Positions 32,601 to 44,290 of a DNA stretch of 64,000 bases are shown here, one piece after another. The stretch lies in the NCBI GenBank assembly GCA_022606425.2, contig JAHDVF020000053.1, positions 124,001-188,000 of the forward strand, written 5' to 3'. The stretch comes from Lepidostoma basale (lineage: Eukaryota > Arthropoda > Insecta > Trichoptera > Lepidostomatidae). A model generated the notes under the pieces. The model was not told the origin of the DNA. It saw only the letters and a list, made by a program, of their open reading frames with translations, and did not search any database. The number at the start of each line of letters is the position of its first letter. The stretch's first letter is position 1. A program made the translations under genes and the position numbers.

Positions 32601-35600
32601 GATGGGTTGCGAACCTCATCGCCACCAATAGGCATCTCCCATTAGGCATCTCTATTATAAATTACAAAGAGTTTAATATTTTTTTTCCATATAAAATATG
32701 ATGAAATTTTCATATGAATACTTTTAGGAATAACGCAAAAAATATAAATCTAAATTTTAATGTAGGCAACTAAGTTTTCGTGTAAAAATTAAATACTCGA
32801 AAATTAAAAAAAATCTCCATAATACCCACATTAATAATAATTAGTTATTCAAATTATGAACTAATCACAGCCGAGCACGTTTCATCATACGATTACAATA
32901 AGATCTTACGATTATTGAGAAAACAAGCAAAGTTTGAAACTGTATTGTTGTCTCCGGGTAAAGTGTGTCACGAAGGAAAACAAAACCAACCATTTCAGAG
33001 ATTTACGCCGAGCATTTACCAATTACCTGCATAGGTCATACGTACTTGCATAATAATATTTAAATTTCACATATTTTCATACGTTCATTCGAACTGAAAT
33101 ATTCAAATTACGTTGTTCAAAGTACTTTCTCAAACTTGGATCTTACGCATTACAGTATCAATGTTTCTTTGGATATATTTACTTAGTAAACAACACTCAC
33201 TTTATTAAAAAAATAAAAATTAAATATTAAATATGTTTCGACACACAAGCCCTTCATCAATGATATTATATAAATATACATATTAAAAATATTATAAAAA
33301 AATCACAAATGTGGTCAGTTTAGACAGTTATTAAAAGATGTAATTTGGAACGTTAATGCTTTTGTCATAACAAATATTTTGAATAAATTTAAAATTTAAA
33401 ATAACAATTTAGAGTTATGATTGGGGTTCAGGTATTAACTTACAACAAAAGAAATTTATCAATATCAGTAAATATAAAATTTATAATATTTACAGTAATA
33501 CGCGATAAACACGGTTTAAACATTGCATGTAATTTGCATTTAATGCTCTGTTAAATGCAAATTACATTATTTATTGTTTCTTAAACAATTGTGTAAAACA
33601 CCATATTAAATAATTATTACGAATGAAAACGTCTGTTTTTAAGAATTCTTACTAATATTCATTTATTATTTTGTTGTGAGTGATATGTCATTCATATAAA
33701 TTATAATAAAACTTCTAGAAAATAGACTATTTCATTCGTATTAATTATGAAAATTATATTGTCAAATGACAAAAGGATCAATTAAGATGGTTTCAACACG
33801 TGGAAAAAATATAACTGAGAGTTTAACTTAATTAGTTGTAAATTCAATTAATTGAGCAAGAAACAGAGATGAAGATCGATGAAAACGTGAAACAGAGTGG
33901 AAGATCAATGAAAACGTGAAACAGAGATGAAGATCGATGAAAACGCGAAACAGAGGTGAAGATCGATGAAAACGTGGAACGATCAAATCAATGTTTAAAT
34001 AACGTCCATGTGAGGAGTCGTAAAAATCGACGTGCGCGTACGATAAATGTTAAGGAGACAAAATAATTGGGTTAGGAAATAAAAATACGTAGGTCCATCT
34101 TCGTTAATTTATTTCCAAATAAAACTGAAATTTCCCTAATTAGACAGAAATGACAATTTATTTTGAGAATTATGTACTTATATTACATGGGTCGCCGTGC
34201 TTGCGCATTAGACAATACCCTAACAATGTGAAATATGTCACTACTATTAAACATAATATACTACTAGAACCGACCTTTTCATCAATATTAAAATATATTG
34301 TTGCACGTTACTATTTTATACTTTCATTTAATGTTTAATCTACGAAATGACGTTATATGGCATGTTTTATTTCAAATCAGCAACACAAATGGCGTAAAAT
34401 AAAAATGGACATTTTTATTATAATTCGAATTTGAATTTACTAAAATGAAAAGAAATTAGCTTTTGGAGATGTCTCTAGATTTATCTCTTGGTTGACAAGT
34501 ATGTTTTATTACCAAACGCTGAGTATAAAAGCTTTTTAATCAAATGCCTATTATTAAGTTCACGTCATTTCAATCTCCCGTCTCTAAGATGCAAACATTT
34601 GATGAATATATTACACTTCAATTCTGTTGACGTTATAATAGTACATAATATTTCTTGCCAAAGTAACCTTTCGATATTTGCGGTTGAAATTTATATTCTC
34701 GGTATTGAGCATGATTTGCGCGGTTCACAGGTTCTCGTATCGAATTATATCTTGCGGCTTAACGCAAATAACGCATGCATTGATTATACAATATGATGGA
34801 AGATGAAAAGGTCTCTCGCGAGACGAGAAACTATAACCTAGTTTATCACGTATGAAGTTCACAGATGAAAATTTTGCTCTTCAATGTATAAGAATGTAAC
34901 ATGATGTATGCAAGTTATTTTTAAGAGTGTATACAAACGTAAAACACTATAAATTGTATACATGGGCCTATGGTATAATCTAAACTGAAACTAATTTAAA
35001 CAACGAAAAATCACCAAGGCAATAAATTTGAACATTTTATTACATTAAAGATTTTTTTTATAACTCACCTGGTCGCTGTAATAGATTATGTTTTATCTAA
35101 TATGTATTAAATTTAATGAATAATACAGAGTTCAGTGAAACATAGACAAAGGACTTCAAGTTATTTTCCGAGAAACGTGCAAAAAAAGCAGGTTTTTCTT
35201 TCATGAAATTTAATTGTACATGAATTTTTATTTTTTAAATTACGAAACGTCAAATACTCGGCTAATAAAACTATCATACTTGTGAAAACTAATAATCAAG
35301 TGTTGTTGGCACGCGCGTATCCCTAACAGTTTGTACATTTTAGGTACATTACTTTTTCTCAAGCGCGTACGTGATACGGGATAGCGCAGAATGGTACAGT
35401 CAAATTGACCGTATCACGTACGTTAAAAAACGTAGGGTGGTTAAATGAAAAAAATGTGATTTAAAAATTATTACCTGAATTCGTAATAATCTAAGGGTGG
35501 AGAGTACATAATTTATTTTTTTTAAATATACATTTATTAATTTCAATAATACATTTAAAAAAATGTAAAAAGGGTTCGACTCCCCGAAATGCGTTTGTTT

Positions 35601-38600
35601 TGCGCTAATTTAAACACACTTTGTAATTTATTTAAAAAACAAAGTGTATTTAAATTTATGAAATATGTTTTAAGCTTTATATAATTTGTTATATGATAAA
35701 ACATTGTTTATATACAAATTGACCGGTTTTGATCTTGACAAAGTTGTTTCATTACCCAGGTTGCTCTTGAATCAATTAGATCTACTCAATATATGGTAAC
35801 TTATAATTTTCAACGCGTCTAAAGCAAGTTCGTTGTGTTGGATGCGTTAATGTTACATTATATTCAGACTTAGATGAAAGAAAAGTAGGCTGTAATGTAC
35901 ATAAAGGTTAAGCACCTACTGATATATTGTGTATGAAGTTTGTTCTCTTCTGATATAATGCCAAAACGTTATCGTTATTATGAAATTAATGATCGTATTC
36001 AATCTAACAAAGTGTGTTAATTACACGGGTCAGCGCCGGTTCAAAGTGAGTAATACCCATTCAATCAATCGCCGAGATCGTAAATTAACTGCATGTGAGA
36101 AAATTAATTCGATACACGGTGTTTCAAATAAAACAACACTTTATAGAAAAACGGCGATTCCATATAACGATTGTTAAAATATATAAATAAATAAATTATT
36201 TTAAACATAATATTTTTACGTTTGCAATATAATAATAGTACACGTGTTCCTCAATGATTTGATGAACTATACAAAAAGATAAAAACAATGATTTAATTGT
36301 TTTATGAGATTCATTTATAAAAATGTATATAAATTATTATCTTCTTTTTTATTTATTTCTATTTAAATTACTTCACTTTTATCATCATTCGGTTTGACAA
36401 TAAAGGATATTTAATTTAATAGTTGACCGGTTTCGATTTTGACAATGTTGTTTCACAACCCAGGTGTTGCTCTTAAATCAATTAGATCTACTCAATTGGT
36501 ATACGGTAACTTATAATTTTCAACGAGTCTAAAACAAGTTCGTTATGTTGGATGCGTGAATGTAACATTATATTCCATGCACAATAAAATAACATTTTTT
36601 ATCCTACGTGAAACCGGTTGATAATGGAAAATAATAACTTGGGTTAACATGAAATATTTTCAACGTTTATCTAAAAATCACATACCGCAAATTAAGTACT
36701 TCGTATAAAAATAATAAAAAAAACGAGAAACATAAGAAGTATGACAAATTAAAAAAATTAATATACAACAACAACAACACATCATCACGCCGTTTCCGTG
36801 CAGGGGTAGGCAGAGAGAATGGACCGCCACATTACTCTATCTTGAAACACCTCTCTAGCTTTCTCCATATTCATACAACGAGTCATACACGCCCGGCGAT
36901 TCTTCCGACTTCTTACATGACCAACCTTTAAAATTTGCAGCGATCCTTTTATACTTTTATTCATAATACCTTTTTCCGCTCTACATTCCTTTCTTATAAC
37001 AGCATTTGAAATTCTGTCGTACATCGTTCTACCACACGTGTGTTTAAAGGACCTCATCTCTACCGCATTTATTGTGCTCTCATTCTTCTTCTGCCAGTTC
37101 CATGCTTCGCTTCAGATTATCCCAGAACGAATAAAAAAAAACAATTTGAAGACATTTAGGCACAGAATGCTTCGTTTGTATTCTAGAGCATATATATTTG
37201 AACTTAGAATGATTCAGGTTATCATATATGTAAATATAATATAATATAATACTTACATTTCTTATTCATAATTTTAATTTTATTACTTTCTGAATACCGA
37301 GTTATTGTAGCTTGAAGAGAAGGAAGTATGGACCAATTGCATTACAGTAAGCGGCAGCGATCCCCATTGTCCGATCTGAAGAGTATTGGGACCATCCATT
37401 CAATTGGAACATGGCTGTCAAGAGAAACATTAGTGAAATTTCTCTGACACACCATCGAATCGTAGACAATATGAGGTTACTTACTTATTCAAAAATATGA
37501 CCGGCCGCCTTCCGAGTCGTGACTCTATAGATATTATAACATATAGCACTTCTTACGTAAGAAAATCTCATTGTTTCCGGTTATCTTAAAGCCCGACCAA
37601 CCCAAATTGACGAATACATAATAAGTGTAATACTTCTCACCGTACACGTCACTACAATTTAAATCGGAAATCGCAAGTTTTAAATAACAAGAGAACTGGC
37701 ATCTTTTTTTAAATGATTTATTTTTATATAATAAAATATAAATTATATTTGAATTCCACAATGATTCAGTTATTATCCACCGGCTTCTAAGAGAGTAATT
37801 GAATTTTATTTGCAATACTGCAATTATCTTTTTTTTACATGAAGACGTATATCGACATTAGGTCGATATAGAAGCAAGTTATGTAACTATATTATAATAA
37901 TAACACAATTTTTTTATTGGTGTTATTTTTGTGAGTATCACTTATAACTACACCGGCGATTTTAGAATTTTTTTTTTCAGTGTACTATTCACCTACTACG
38001 GGATCCCTGTAATAATCGTGAATTTTTAACCATTTTAACATTTACACTCTCTCAAATTCTCGTAGTATTGACCGATCGTCCATTATTTTCATTTTCGCTA
38101 CTTTGAACTTATCGTACTTTACCTAAGCGAACTTCGATATGTGTACGTCGTAATGGTGAAATGCATCGGGAATATATTTTTATCATTCAGTTCTAAACTC
38201 AATTGCATCATAACATGGTGAGAATCTACCCTTTGGAACTGTTTTTATTTACTTTTACTCTCTAAAGATTATGCAAATATTCACTTTTTATGCCATAGTC
38301 AGGCCGAATTTCTTACGATTTATAACTTTCTAGTATATATGTGGTATTTATTAAGTTTTTATACTTTTACATAATAACAATTTACAAGATTAAATACTTT
38401 TAATTTTATAAATATACACGTTAATTTTAAACTGTCCCGTTATTAAATTGCAAAATAGACATTGAAATAGTTATTGAATAATCGTACAATTTTAAATTGT
38501 TTTATAACACATGTGTTAGAAAAAATAATTCACCTATGAATACTTCAAGAGATCAATAATCCCAATTTGTTTTAATAATATGGAAATATTAAGATTCTGT

Positions 38601-41600
38601 TTAGTGTTATTAATTTCAGAATATTATTTCTTTAGGTTAACCTAATGATTTTACTGAAATCTCTAAATGAAAGTTCATAAATAATAAGTAAGTTAAATGA
38701 TGTTTTTTTAAATTTCCACTTTTATCTTAATTTCCACCATACTAGCTCGCAATTAACTATTTCATTAGATTTGGTCACTCAGATTTCGCTATTAAAGCAG
38801 GTATCGAATGTGCTTAGTTGGTCAGTTATGCATAGATTCAAACAGAGCAATTTAGTTTGAGGTAACTTAATAATTTTTATTCCATTGATGAAAAAATAAT
38901 GTGGGATTCAAGAAAAACAAAAATCACTCAAAATTATCTCTATAAAGAGCTTATATTTATAAAGAGCAATACAACTTGCCCCAGAATGGAAGGTATGAAA
39001 CTAATTATTTATACATATTCAATAAATACTGATTTCGTAATTTTATATTTGTTATCTAGATAATACTGTATAAATAGGTACCAAAGTAACTCATTATTAG
39101 ATACTTATTATGAAACTGCCCTATTTAGATGTTGCGGTTTATATGAATAACATACATTCTCTTACAATAGATCTTGAAAAATCTATTCTTCTTTGGGTAT
39201 TGTTTATTATCATCATTGAAGTCCATTGAAATGTGAGCAGTTTCAAATTGCTATCCGGTCACGTTCAGCTACTTGCTTGAAATTGAATCATAATAAGTAG
39301 TTACCAAATGATAACCTATTTTTCGATGATAAGTAATATGATCAAAACATTTTTTATGTATAAATGTAAATTCAATGACAATAATCCTCTATTTGAAACT
39401 GAAAATTAATGGAAAATTTAAGCCTTAAAGTCCTTATTTTATTGAATCTTTTACTATTTTAAATTCAAGGTAATGTTATACGTATTTTTATATTTCTGCT
39501 TATGATTCTAATCTTATTTAAAAAAAAGTTTTTACAACAATTACGCTATACCTAAATACATCTAATAGTTACAGATGCGTTCATGTTATTTGATAAATTA
39601 ATAACAAACATATAATATTTGTTTGATGTGTAATCTTAAACTATCTTTAATATCATAGTTATATATTTATTGCGCTTTAATGAGATTTCATAAAAAAATA
39701 TCCCTCAAACAAAAGATAAACACTTATTTTCAGTTACGAAACCGGCAATGGTATCGCAGCTGAAGAAGAAGGATACCTGAAGAATGCTGGAGATCCTGAG
39801 AAGGAAGCTCAGGTTGCCCAAGGACAATACCAGTACACAGATCCAGAAGGAAACGTGAGAAACTTTTTTTTATATATTCTTAATTGTTTTTGTGACAATT
39901 CAACAACGCTTTATTTTTAATAATATTGATAAACTATTTTCGAAAACCAAATAAAACATTTTACACATTTATATATAAGAAACAAAATGAGAGACATTTT
40001 GGTGATTACTTAAAAAAAACTTATATAGATGGGTCGTGCCATGTTTTCTTCGATCATCTTAGATATTTAATTCCATTCTCACTACTTCCATATATTTAAA
40101 GACCGCCACAAATCATTTTTTTTATTTATAAAAACGATCATAATAACCCTTTCTTCATTTTACTTATAACAATGGTAGCATTAAAATGATTAAAATTATT
40201 TTTCCGTACATTTTTTTCTTAGTGATCTCATTTCTACGGCATATATCCCACATTCATCTCTCTTCAGCCTCATGTTAACTTCACACGTTTTATGTCATTT
40301 TTTTAACAAAAGTGTATAATATAATATTTACTTCTGTAGTCGTAAAAATATTGATTATATTTTGACCTCGATGAGATCACCAGGATAATAATTTCTATTA
40401 GCAATATTCTATTAGAAATATAAATGATACATAAGTGCATTATTAGTAATACAGCAGTTGTTTTTCTCGGTTAATACATAAATAATTACACTTCTATGAA
40501 TTTGTTTTACGGCAATTGCTTACCACTTATCTTGTATAATCACATAAGTGCAGTAAGTGATTAACAAGAAAGACTTATGATAATTATAACTTTAGAATAT
40601 TATAAATATTATGTTTTGAAAGCAACTAAAAATAACTTATCGGTGATTGTAATTTAGGTGCAACTAATAATTACAAAAACATTTTATTATGCAGAAATTC
40701 ACAATTTCAATGACTCATAATTATTAAGATAATCAAATGATTTTACTGAAATCTCAGGTTCATTTTAAATAATAATTTAATAAAACAATGTTTTTTTAAC
40801 TACTTCCACTTTTGTCTTTATTTCGACAGCGAGCCTGGCGAAACCGGTCGCTGTCGAAATAAAGACAAAAATGGAAGTAGTTAAAAAACATCGTTTTATT
40901 TAATTATTACTCTTAATTATGTTTTTTTTTACTCAAATAAGTATTTTTATCTTGACGAAATTCTGAAGATAAAAATGATAATAAACATTTTTAAACTTAC
41001 AAGAAAATCGTGTCTCAAAAATCATCATTGGATTCTTTTAAAAAATCAAAATTGCAGGAAAAAAATTACCTCAGAAGAACCATATAAACTGATAAAAATA
41101 TTATTATGCACCTTGAATATGTTGACATATATAAATTCGTAAAATTATAATTAAAAACTCTGTTTGGATTCATTAAATTTTTTAACAAAATATTTACATA
41201 CATACATTCTCTATGCAGAAGTTATGTGAGCTTTCATATGAAAAACAACTTATAGAGGAAAGATAAGTGGATTTAGGGCACCAGGCAAAACGTGTACTTC
41301 TAGAAAAAATTTTGACTTGGAGTTAGGAAACTGCTGACGGCTGACGAAACTTCTGTGGGATTTGTGGTGAAGTTCAAGAGGTCGTGACCTGAAACTAACA
41401 CAATTAGACGTGAGGCAACCGCATGTGCAAAAAATACCAACAACTGCATGATCTTTGTGTATTGTTAACGTATGTGCAATATTGGGCAATGGTTCGTCTA
41501 GATTGTGCAGCTGGAAGAAATTCTTATTTTAAAAATGATTATCCAATGACGAAAAATTTTTTCTCAAAAATACTAGAAATCAATTTATTGTTTCTTGAAG

Positions 41601-43266
41601 ACAGATATTAAATGATTAATACAAATGAAAATGTATGTTTTCTAGAAGTTTTATTATATTTTATGATAATGACATGCTTTGCCTGTCTAAAGCATTATCA
41701 AATCATTTAATAATGCTTTCGACAGGTAAAACACGTCAATCATAGAAATTATAATAAAACTTCTAGAAAACAGACGTTTTCATTAGCATTAATTACAAGG
41801 AATCAACTTCATTAAAAACATAACATATTATATTCTGTCGCGTTATCGTATAATTGCACAAATTGTACTTAAAATAATATCATTTAATAATTTCAAGGAA
41901 TAATTTAATCATTTTTAATAACAACACACTAAAAGATAAGAGCTCTCTGCATTTTAAAATTTGGACAATCAAATGTGCACAAAGTCCGTTATACAATTGA
42001 AAATATTTAGTTTTTACATAGAAACTATTGCTCCAACGATGACATCCAGTCATCAAATCACGCCAATTATTACGATTTTGTTTTTTAAAATAAATTAAAT
42101 AAAAGTTAATTATTTTTTAATACGATTCTCTATGCCTTGTGCTTTAAAGTTTCGTATTCCGAATTTGCTAGAGATTACATATTTTAATCGGTGTAACGAA
42201 GGTTTGTTATGTAATAACGTGAAAAAAACTACAATAGATGATTTGACCTAAAATACCTACCGAAGTGGGTCATGTCTGTATTTAACCTACAAATTACCTT
42301 ATGTAACGAGCGCCAGAAAATATTATATCGAAATTATCTAAATATGGTTGGATGCGTGGATTAGTTATAGAGTAGGCGTCTACCGTGTTATAAATGAGGG
42401 ATTTAATTTCTTCGATGGCAACTAATGTGTGGAAATGAACGTTAATCTAAAAGGTCATTCAAAAAAATTATGGCAAGATTTCATAAGGTTATTCATCGAC
42501 TATTGATTGAGATTTAATATTCAGTAAATCGTGAAGAATTAAACGCACAAAAGAAATTACTTTTTCATTACACATAACATATATAGGAAATACGCGTATT
42601 ACAAAATATTTCGTTATTTTTCCATTAATAAAGTTTTTTTTTTCACACAATAGTTACTAGAGATCTGTGCCATCGATATTGTAATAAAAATATGTCTCAT
42701 GTTGTTTATTCTCATTAAAAGTTATAAGTTTTGATTTTCACCTAAATGCTGTAGACTCATATTATTATAACAAATTTTCAAATGCAAAATACTGAAATCA
42801 ATAACACATACGAAATAGCTGTTATATTCCATATATTTAAATAATGAATAAAAATAACGGACAATTAGTTTTTTTTCATTGAAGAGTTATAATAAATGTA
42901 CAACGTAAATTAAGACAAAATTTTAAAACTTTAACAATACTTAATAAATGCAATTATATTGTTGCTTCCATTACTTTCGCCATCATTATATATGTCCACA
43001 TTCATAGCCTTGCAGCATTGCAACGGTATACATTCAAAAATATAACAAGCAAAGAATACACTGTGCATTAGCCTGCAAGCTGTGGGAACAAAACTAATTA
43101 CATCACAATTATTTTTCAGGTGATCCGTGTGACTTACATCGCTGACGAGAACGGTTTCCAGCCCCAGGGAGACCATCTCCCCACCCCTCCTCCCATCCCC
43201 GAGGCTATCCAGAGAGCGCTAGCCTACCTCGCTACCGCGCCTCCGCAGCCCGAAGACAAGCAATAA
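29661..43266 (+). CDS. RR-1 larval cuticle protein (cuticle gene 1), 4 coding exons
   Basis: Joining 29661-29672, 30473-30588, 39734-39854 and 43120-43266 gives 131 aa. Every junction is GT..AG (GTAAGT, GTGAGA and GTGAGA donors; CAG acceptors) and the frame stays open. Residues 1-16 are a signal peptide ([16 protein letters not shown]). [16 protein letters not shown] precedes the chitin-binding region (Pfam chitin_bind_4). The core fits the Rebers-Riddiford consensus at every position: G73 x8 G82 x6 Y89, YIADENGF, x7 P, x2 P. It ends [18 protein letters not shown]. The family forms the protein part of soft endocuticle by binding chitin fibres outside the epidermal cell; the RR-1 assignment and larval role are inferred from similarity to known larval cuticle proteins. 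The paralogue at 56258-58752 lies downstream in the same direction. Confidence 0.9.
29673..30472 (+). other. Cuticle gene 1 intron 1 (800 bp)
   Basis: It runs from GTAAGT to TCTCCAG, phase 0. It contains one palindromic MITE (30078-30290). The 110-codon + frame that runs through exon 1 into the intron (29498-29830) is not coding. Confidence 0.75.
30078..30290. mobile_element. Palindromic MITE in intron 1
   Basis: The left arm is ATTAATATGAATGGAAACGT and the right arm includes ATAATAAAACTTCTGGAAAA and CAGACATTTTCATT. The central pair CATTATCAAATG/CATTTGATAATG (30153-30196) extends the palindrome. Confidence 0.65.
30473..30588 (+). CDS. Cuticle gene 1, coding exon 2
   Basis: It encodes the rest of the signal peptide and the N-terminal linker, from [14 protein letters not shown] through [20 protein letters not shown]. 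It ends with the split codon AG|T (phase 2) before GTGAGA. Reading through would hit TGA at once. Confidence 0.88.
30983..31195 (+). mobile_element. CR1/L2-like LINE 3' remnant
   Basis: Positions 30983-31033 read [16 protein letters not shown] then TGA, aligning with FKSHLKTHLFKISHKM at the end of the 4709-7354 frame. The 3' UTR keeps GCGCCC (31133-31138) and an AGCGATTTA block, and ends in ATT repeats (about 31185-31193). It lies within intron 2. Confidence 0.65.
32291..32400. mobile_element. Half copy of the palindromic MITE
   Basis: Only the left arm (TTTTTCTAGAAGTTTTATGG) and part of the centre are present. No right arm was found. Confidence 0.45.
32474..32652 (-). mobile_element. CMP 3' part
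   Basis: ACTAACTAACTAACC is followed by the LINE-A-like 3' end and the hairpin region (32580-32640). The element stops at CATCTCCCATTAGGCATCTC, where a short piece of the hairpin arm is repeated. It is 5'-truncated. Confidence 0.65.
33225..33270 (-). ncRNA. Hammerhead-ribozyme-like motif, family E, decayed
   Basis: On the minus strand TTGATGA, A, GGGC, loop, GTC, GAAA, ACATAT, T appear in order. The first core base and part of stem III are changed relative to 3286-3326, and stem I no longer pairs. Confidence 0.3.
33611..33746. mobile_element. Palindromic MITE copy with shortened centre
   Basis: Left end: ATTACGAATGAAAACGTCTG. Right end: ATAATAAAACTTCTAGAAAA then TTTCATTCGTATTAATTA. The arms are well kept but the central spacer is shorter than at 41614-41795. 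Confidence 0.65.
33860..33975 (+). repeat. 29-bp minisatellite, four units
   Basis: Units start at 33860, 33889, 33918 and 33947. Each begins GAAACAGAG or close to it and ends GATGAAAACGT or GC. Between units there are 1-3 substitutions and no indels. Confidence 0.8.
33963..34070 (+). mobile_element. LINE-A fragment joined to the minisatellite
   Basis: AAAACGTGGAACGATCAAAT encodes KTWNDQ of the LINE-A GRPRKTWHDQ motif. Further on, GTGAGGAGTCGTAAAAATCG encodes VRSRKNR. The last minisatellite unit overlaps this fragment. Confidence 0.55.
35366..35422. repeat. 14-bp perfect inverted repeat with 29-bp loop
   Basis: CGTACGTGATACGG (35366-35379) and CCGTATCACGTACG (35409-35422) are exact complements. 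The loop holds ATAGCGCAGAATGG. The sequence is unlike the AT-rich flanks, and its function is unknown. Confidence 0.75.
35719..35866 (+). repeat. Direct repeat copy 1 (with 36423-36576)
   Basis: It runs from TTGACCGGTTTTGATCTTGA to TGTTACATTATATTC. It shares AATCAATTAGATCTACTCAA and ACTTATAATTTTCAACG with the second copy. The start has the CCGGTTT motif of the hammerhead-like units. Confidence 0.8.
36423..36576 (+). repeat. Direct repeat copy 2
   Basis: It is the same unit as 35719-35866 with small indels, about 704 bp downstream. The first bases (TTGACCGGTTTCG) read on the minus strand as CGAAACCGGTCAA, the GAAA-palindrome-C signature. Confidence 0.8.
36779..37115 (-). mobile_element. LINE-A 3' fragment with in-frame internal deletion
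   Basis: A minus-strand 90-codon frame joins [16 protein letters not shown] and [11 protein letters not shown] directly to [20 protein letters not shown] and SILSAYPC, then TETA. The WFGHMERMN to GRPRKTWHDQ section of other copies is missing, yet the frame is kept. Confidence 0.7.
38640..38760 (+). repeat. Family A half unit, degenerate
   Basis: AATGATTTTACTGAAATCTC and then TGATGTTTTTTTAAATTTCC, ACTTTTATCTTAATTTC match the outer flank and left arm of the family A foldbacks. The core is lost. Confidence 0.45.
39734..39854 (+). CDS. Cuticle gene 1, coding exon 3
   Basis: It completes Ser43 and encodes [17 protein letters not shown] through [12 protein letters not shown], the first half of the chitin-binding motif. 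It ends in phase 0 at GTGAGA. Confidence 0.9.
40735..40915. repeat. Family A foldback, nearly perfect arms
   Basis: AAAACAATGTTTTTTTAACT on the left and AAAAAACATCGTTTTATTTA on the right flank inverted ACTTCCACTTTTGTCTTTAT arms. The centre holds only AGCGAGCCTGGCGAAACCGG, so one stem II, GAAA and the palindrome remain while the CTG core is deleted. The stem is roughly 55 bp. Confidence 0.7.
41614..41795. mobile_element. Palindromic MITE, best copy
   Basis: ATTAATACAAATGAAAATGT and TTTTCTAGAAGTTTTATTAT on the left mirror ATAATAAAACTTCTAGAAAA and CAGACGTTTTCATTAGCATT on the right. The centre is also inverted (GCCTGTC...GACAGG). It lies within intron 3 of gene 1. Confidence 0.7.
43120..43266 (+). 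CDS. Cuticle gene 1, coding exon 4
   Basis: It encodes [20 protein letters not shown] and the proline-rich C-terminus through PPQPEDKQ, with TAA at 43264-43266. It holds the second half of the chitin-binding motif. It is richer in GC than the introns. Confidence 0.9.
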   Translation: MIRVTYIADENGFQPQGDHLPTPPPIPEAIQRALAYLATAPPQPEDKQ

Positions 43267-43590
43267 GAAAAATCCACATTTCCACCCCCTATGAATCTTT
43301 TAACACTGAACATTTAAACATTCAATGAAGTTCACTTTAAACTCGTAAAGATGGTTTTAAGCCCAATTTAAGACAAAATTTCTGAATTAAAAATAATTTA
43401 AGAACTCAAAATATGATAATTTTATATTAATCTTTGAACAAAATTGTATTGACAATATTTTTTTGTCTAGATTATCAAATTACATATTATGAATTTTAAC
43501 ATTATAAAGCGAAGGGTAAACTATACATAGAGCGAGTTTATATTATTTGTTATCATTTATTTGTTTTACGTATAACATTTTGTTGCCGCA

Positions 43591-44034
43591 AATAAATGTT
43601 AAAATGTTTTCTGTTTGAGATTCTGCAGCAAAATAATATAAGATAAAACGTATATCTTTTGAAGTATTATCGCCTCCTACCATGAAACTTTTTATTGAAT
43701 GGGAACATGAAGCTTTATAATCGTTCAATCCTATAATTGTATATAAAATACTCTCTATAAAATATATAATTTCTCTATGTACATATTATGTATACATATA
43801 CTCGAATATTCTTCTTATTTTTTTTTATCCAGACTAAATAGATAATATTCAAAATAATATGTAAATACCTACTATTATCTTTGCTTTATTTCTTAACATT
43901 TGTAAAAAATACTCCTAAAAATGCCTTTTTGTAAAAGGCTGAACTGATTTTGTAATATCTTTACCTATTCTTACTTTTTATGTCGATGTGTGAATATTGT
44001 ACATTTTCCTGTATTTTAATGAACACATAATAAA
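43591..44034 (+). terminator. Candidate polyadenylation signals of cuticle gene 1
   Basis: AATAAA occurs at 43591-43596 (325 bp after the stop) and at 44029-44034 (763 bp after). Both are plausible. The sequence cannot tell which is used. A CMP element begins 93 bp after the second. Confidence 0.4.
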
Positions 44035-44126
44035 ATTTATATTACATCTATGATAAAAATGCTTCTGCAATTTTAAATATGTAAAATAAATTAATATAAA
44101 TAAATAAAAATATATTGTTTTTTTTC

Positions 44127-44290
44127 TAACTAACTAACCATCACGCCGTCTTCCCGAAGGGGTAGGCAGAAATAATGGACTGCCACACTTTAACCGATGT
44201 GGCACTCCATCCTTCTCTTTTCACCCCCGCGGGAGACGAGGTGTGATGGGTTGCGAACTTCATCGACACCAATAGGCATATCCCGATTGT
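44127..44290 (-). mobile_element. CMP 3' part
   Basis: CTAACTAACCATCACGCCGT is followed by the LINE-A-like 3' end and a hairpin region (44226-44285) with mutations in both arms. 5'-truncated. It lies just beyond the 3' end of cuticle gene 1. Confidence 0.65.

Larger units (their letters stand above)
30589..39733 (+). other. Cuticle gene 1 intron 2 (9,145 bp), repeat-filled
   Basis: A GTGAGA donor and a TTTTCAG acceptor bound it. It contains, in order: an L2 remnant, a half MITE, a CMP copy, a hammerhead-like unit, a MITE, a 29-bp minisatellite with LINE-A, an inverted repeat, a direct-repeat pair, a LINE-A fragment and a family A half unit. The rest, notably 31200-32280, 34100-35360, 37120-38640 and 38760-39730, is AT-rich without recognised features. 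Confidence 0.7.
39855..43119 (+). other. Cuticle gene 1 intron 3 (3,265 bp)
   Basis: From GTGAGA to ATTTTTCAG, phase 0. It splits the Rebers-Riddiford motif between N83 and V84. It contains a family A foldback and a MITE. Elsewhere (40000-40730, 41000-41610 and 41800-43110) it is AT-rich without recognised features. Confidence 0.8.
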
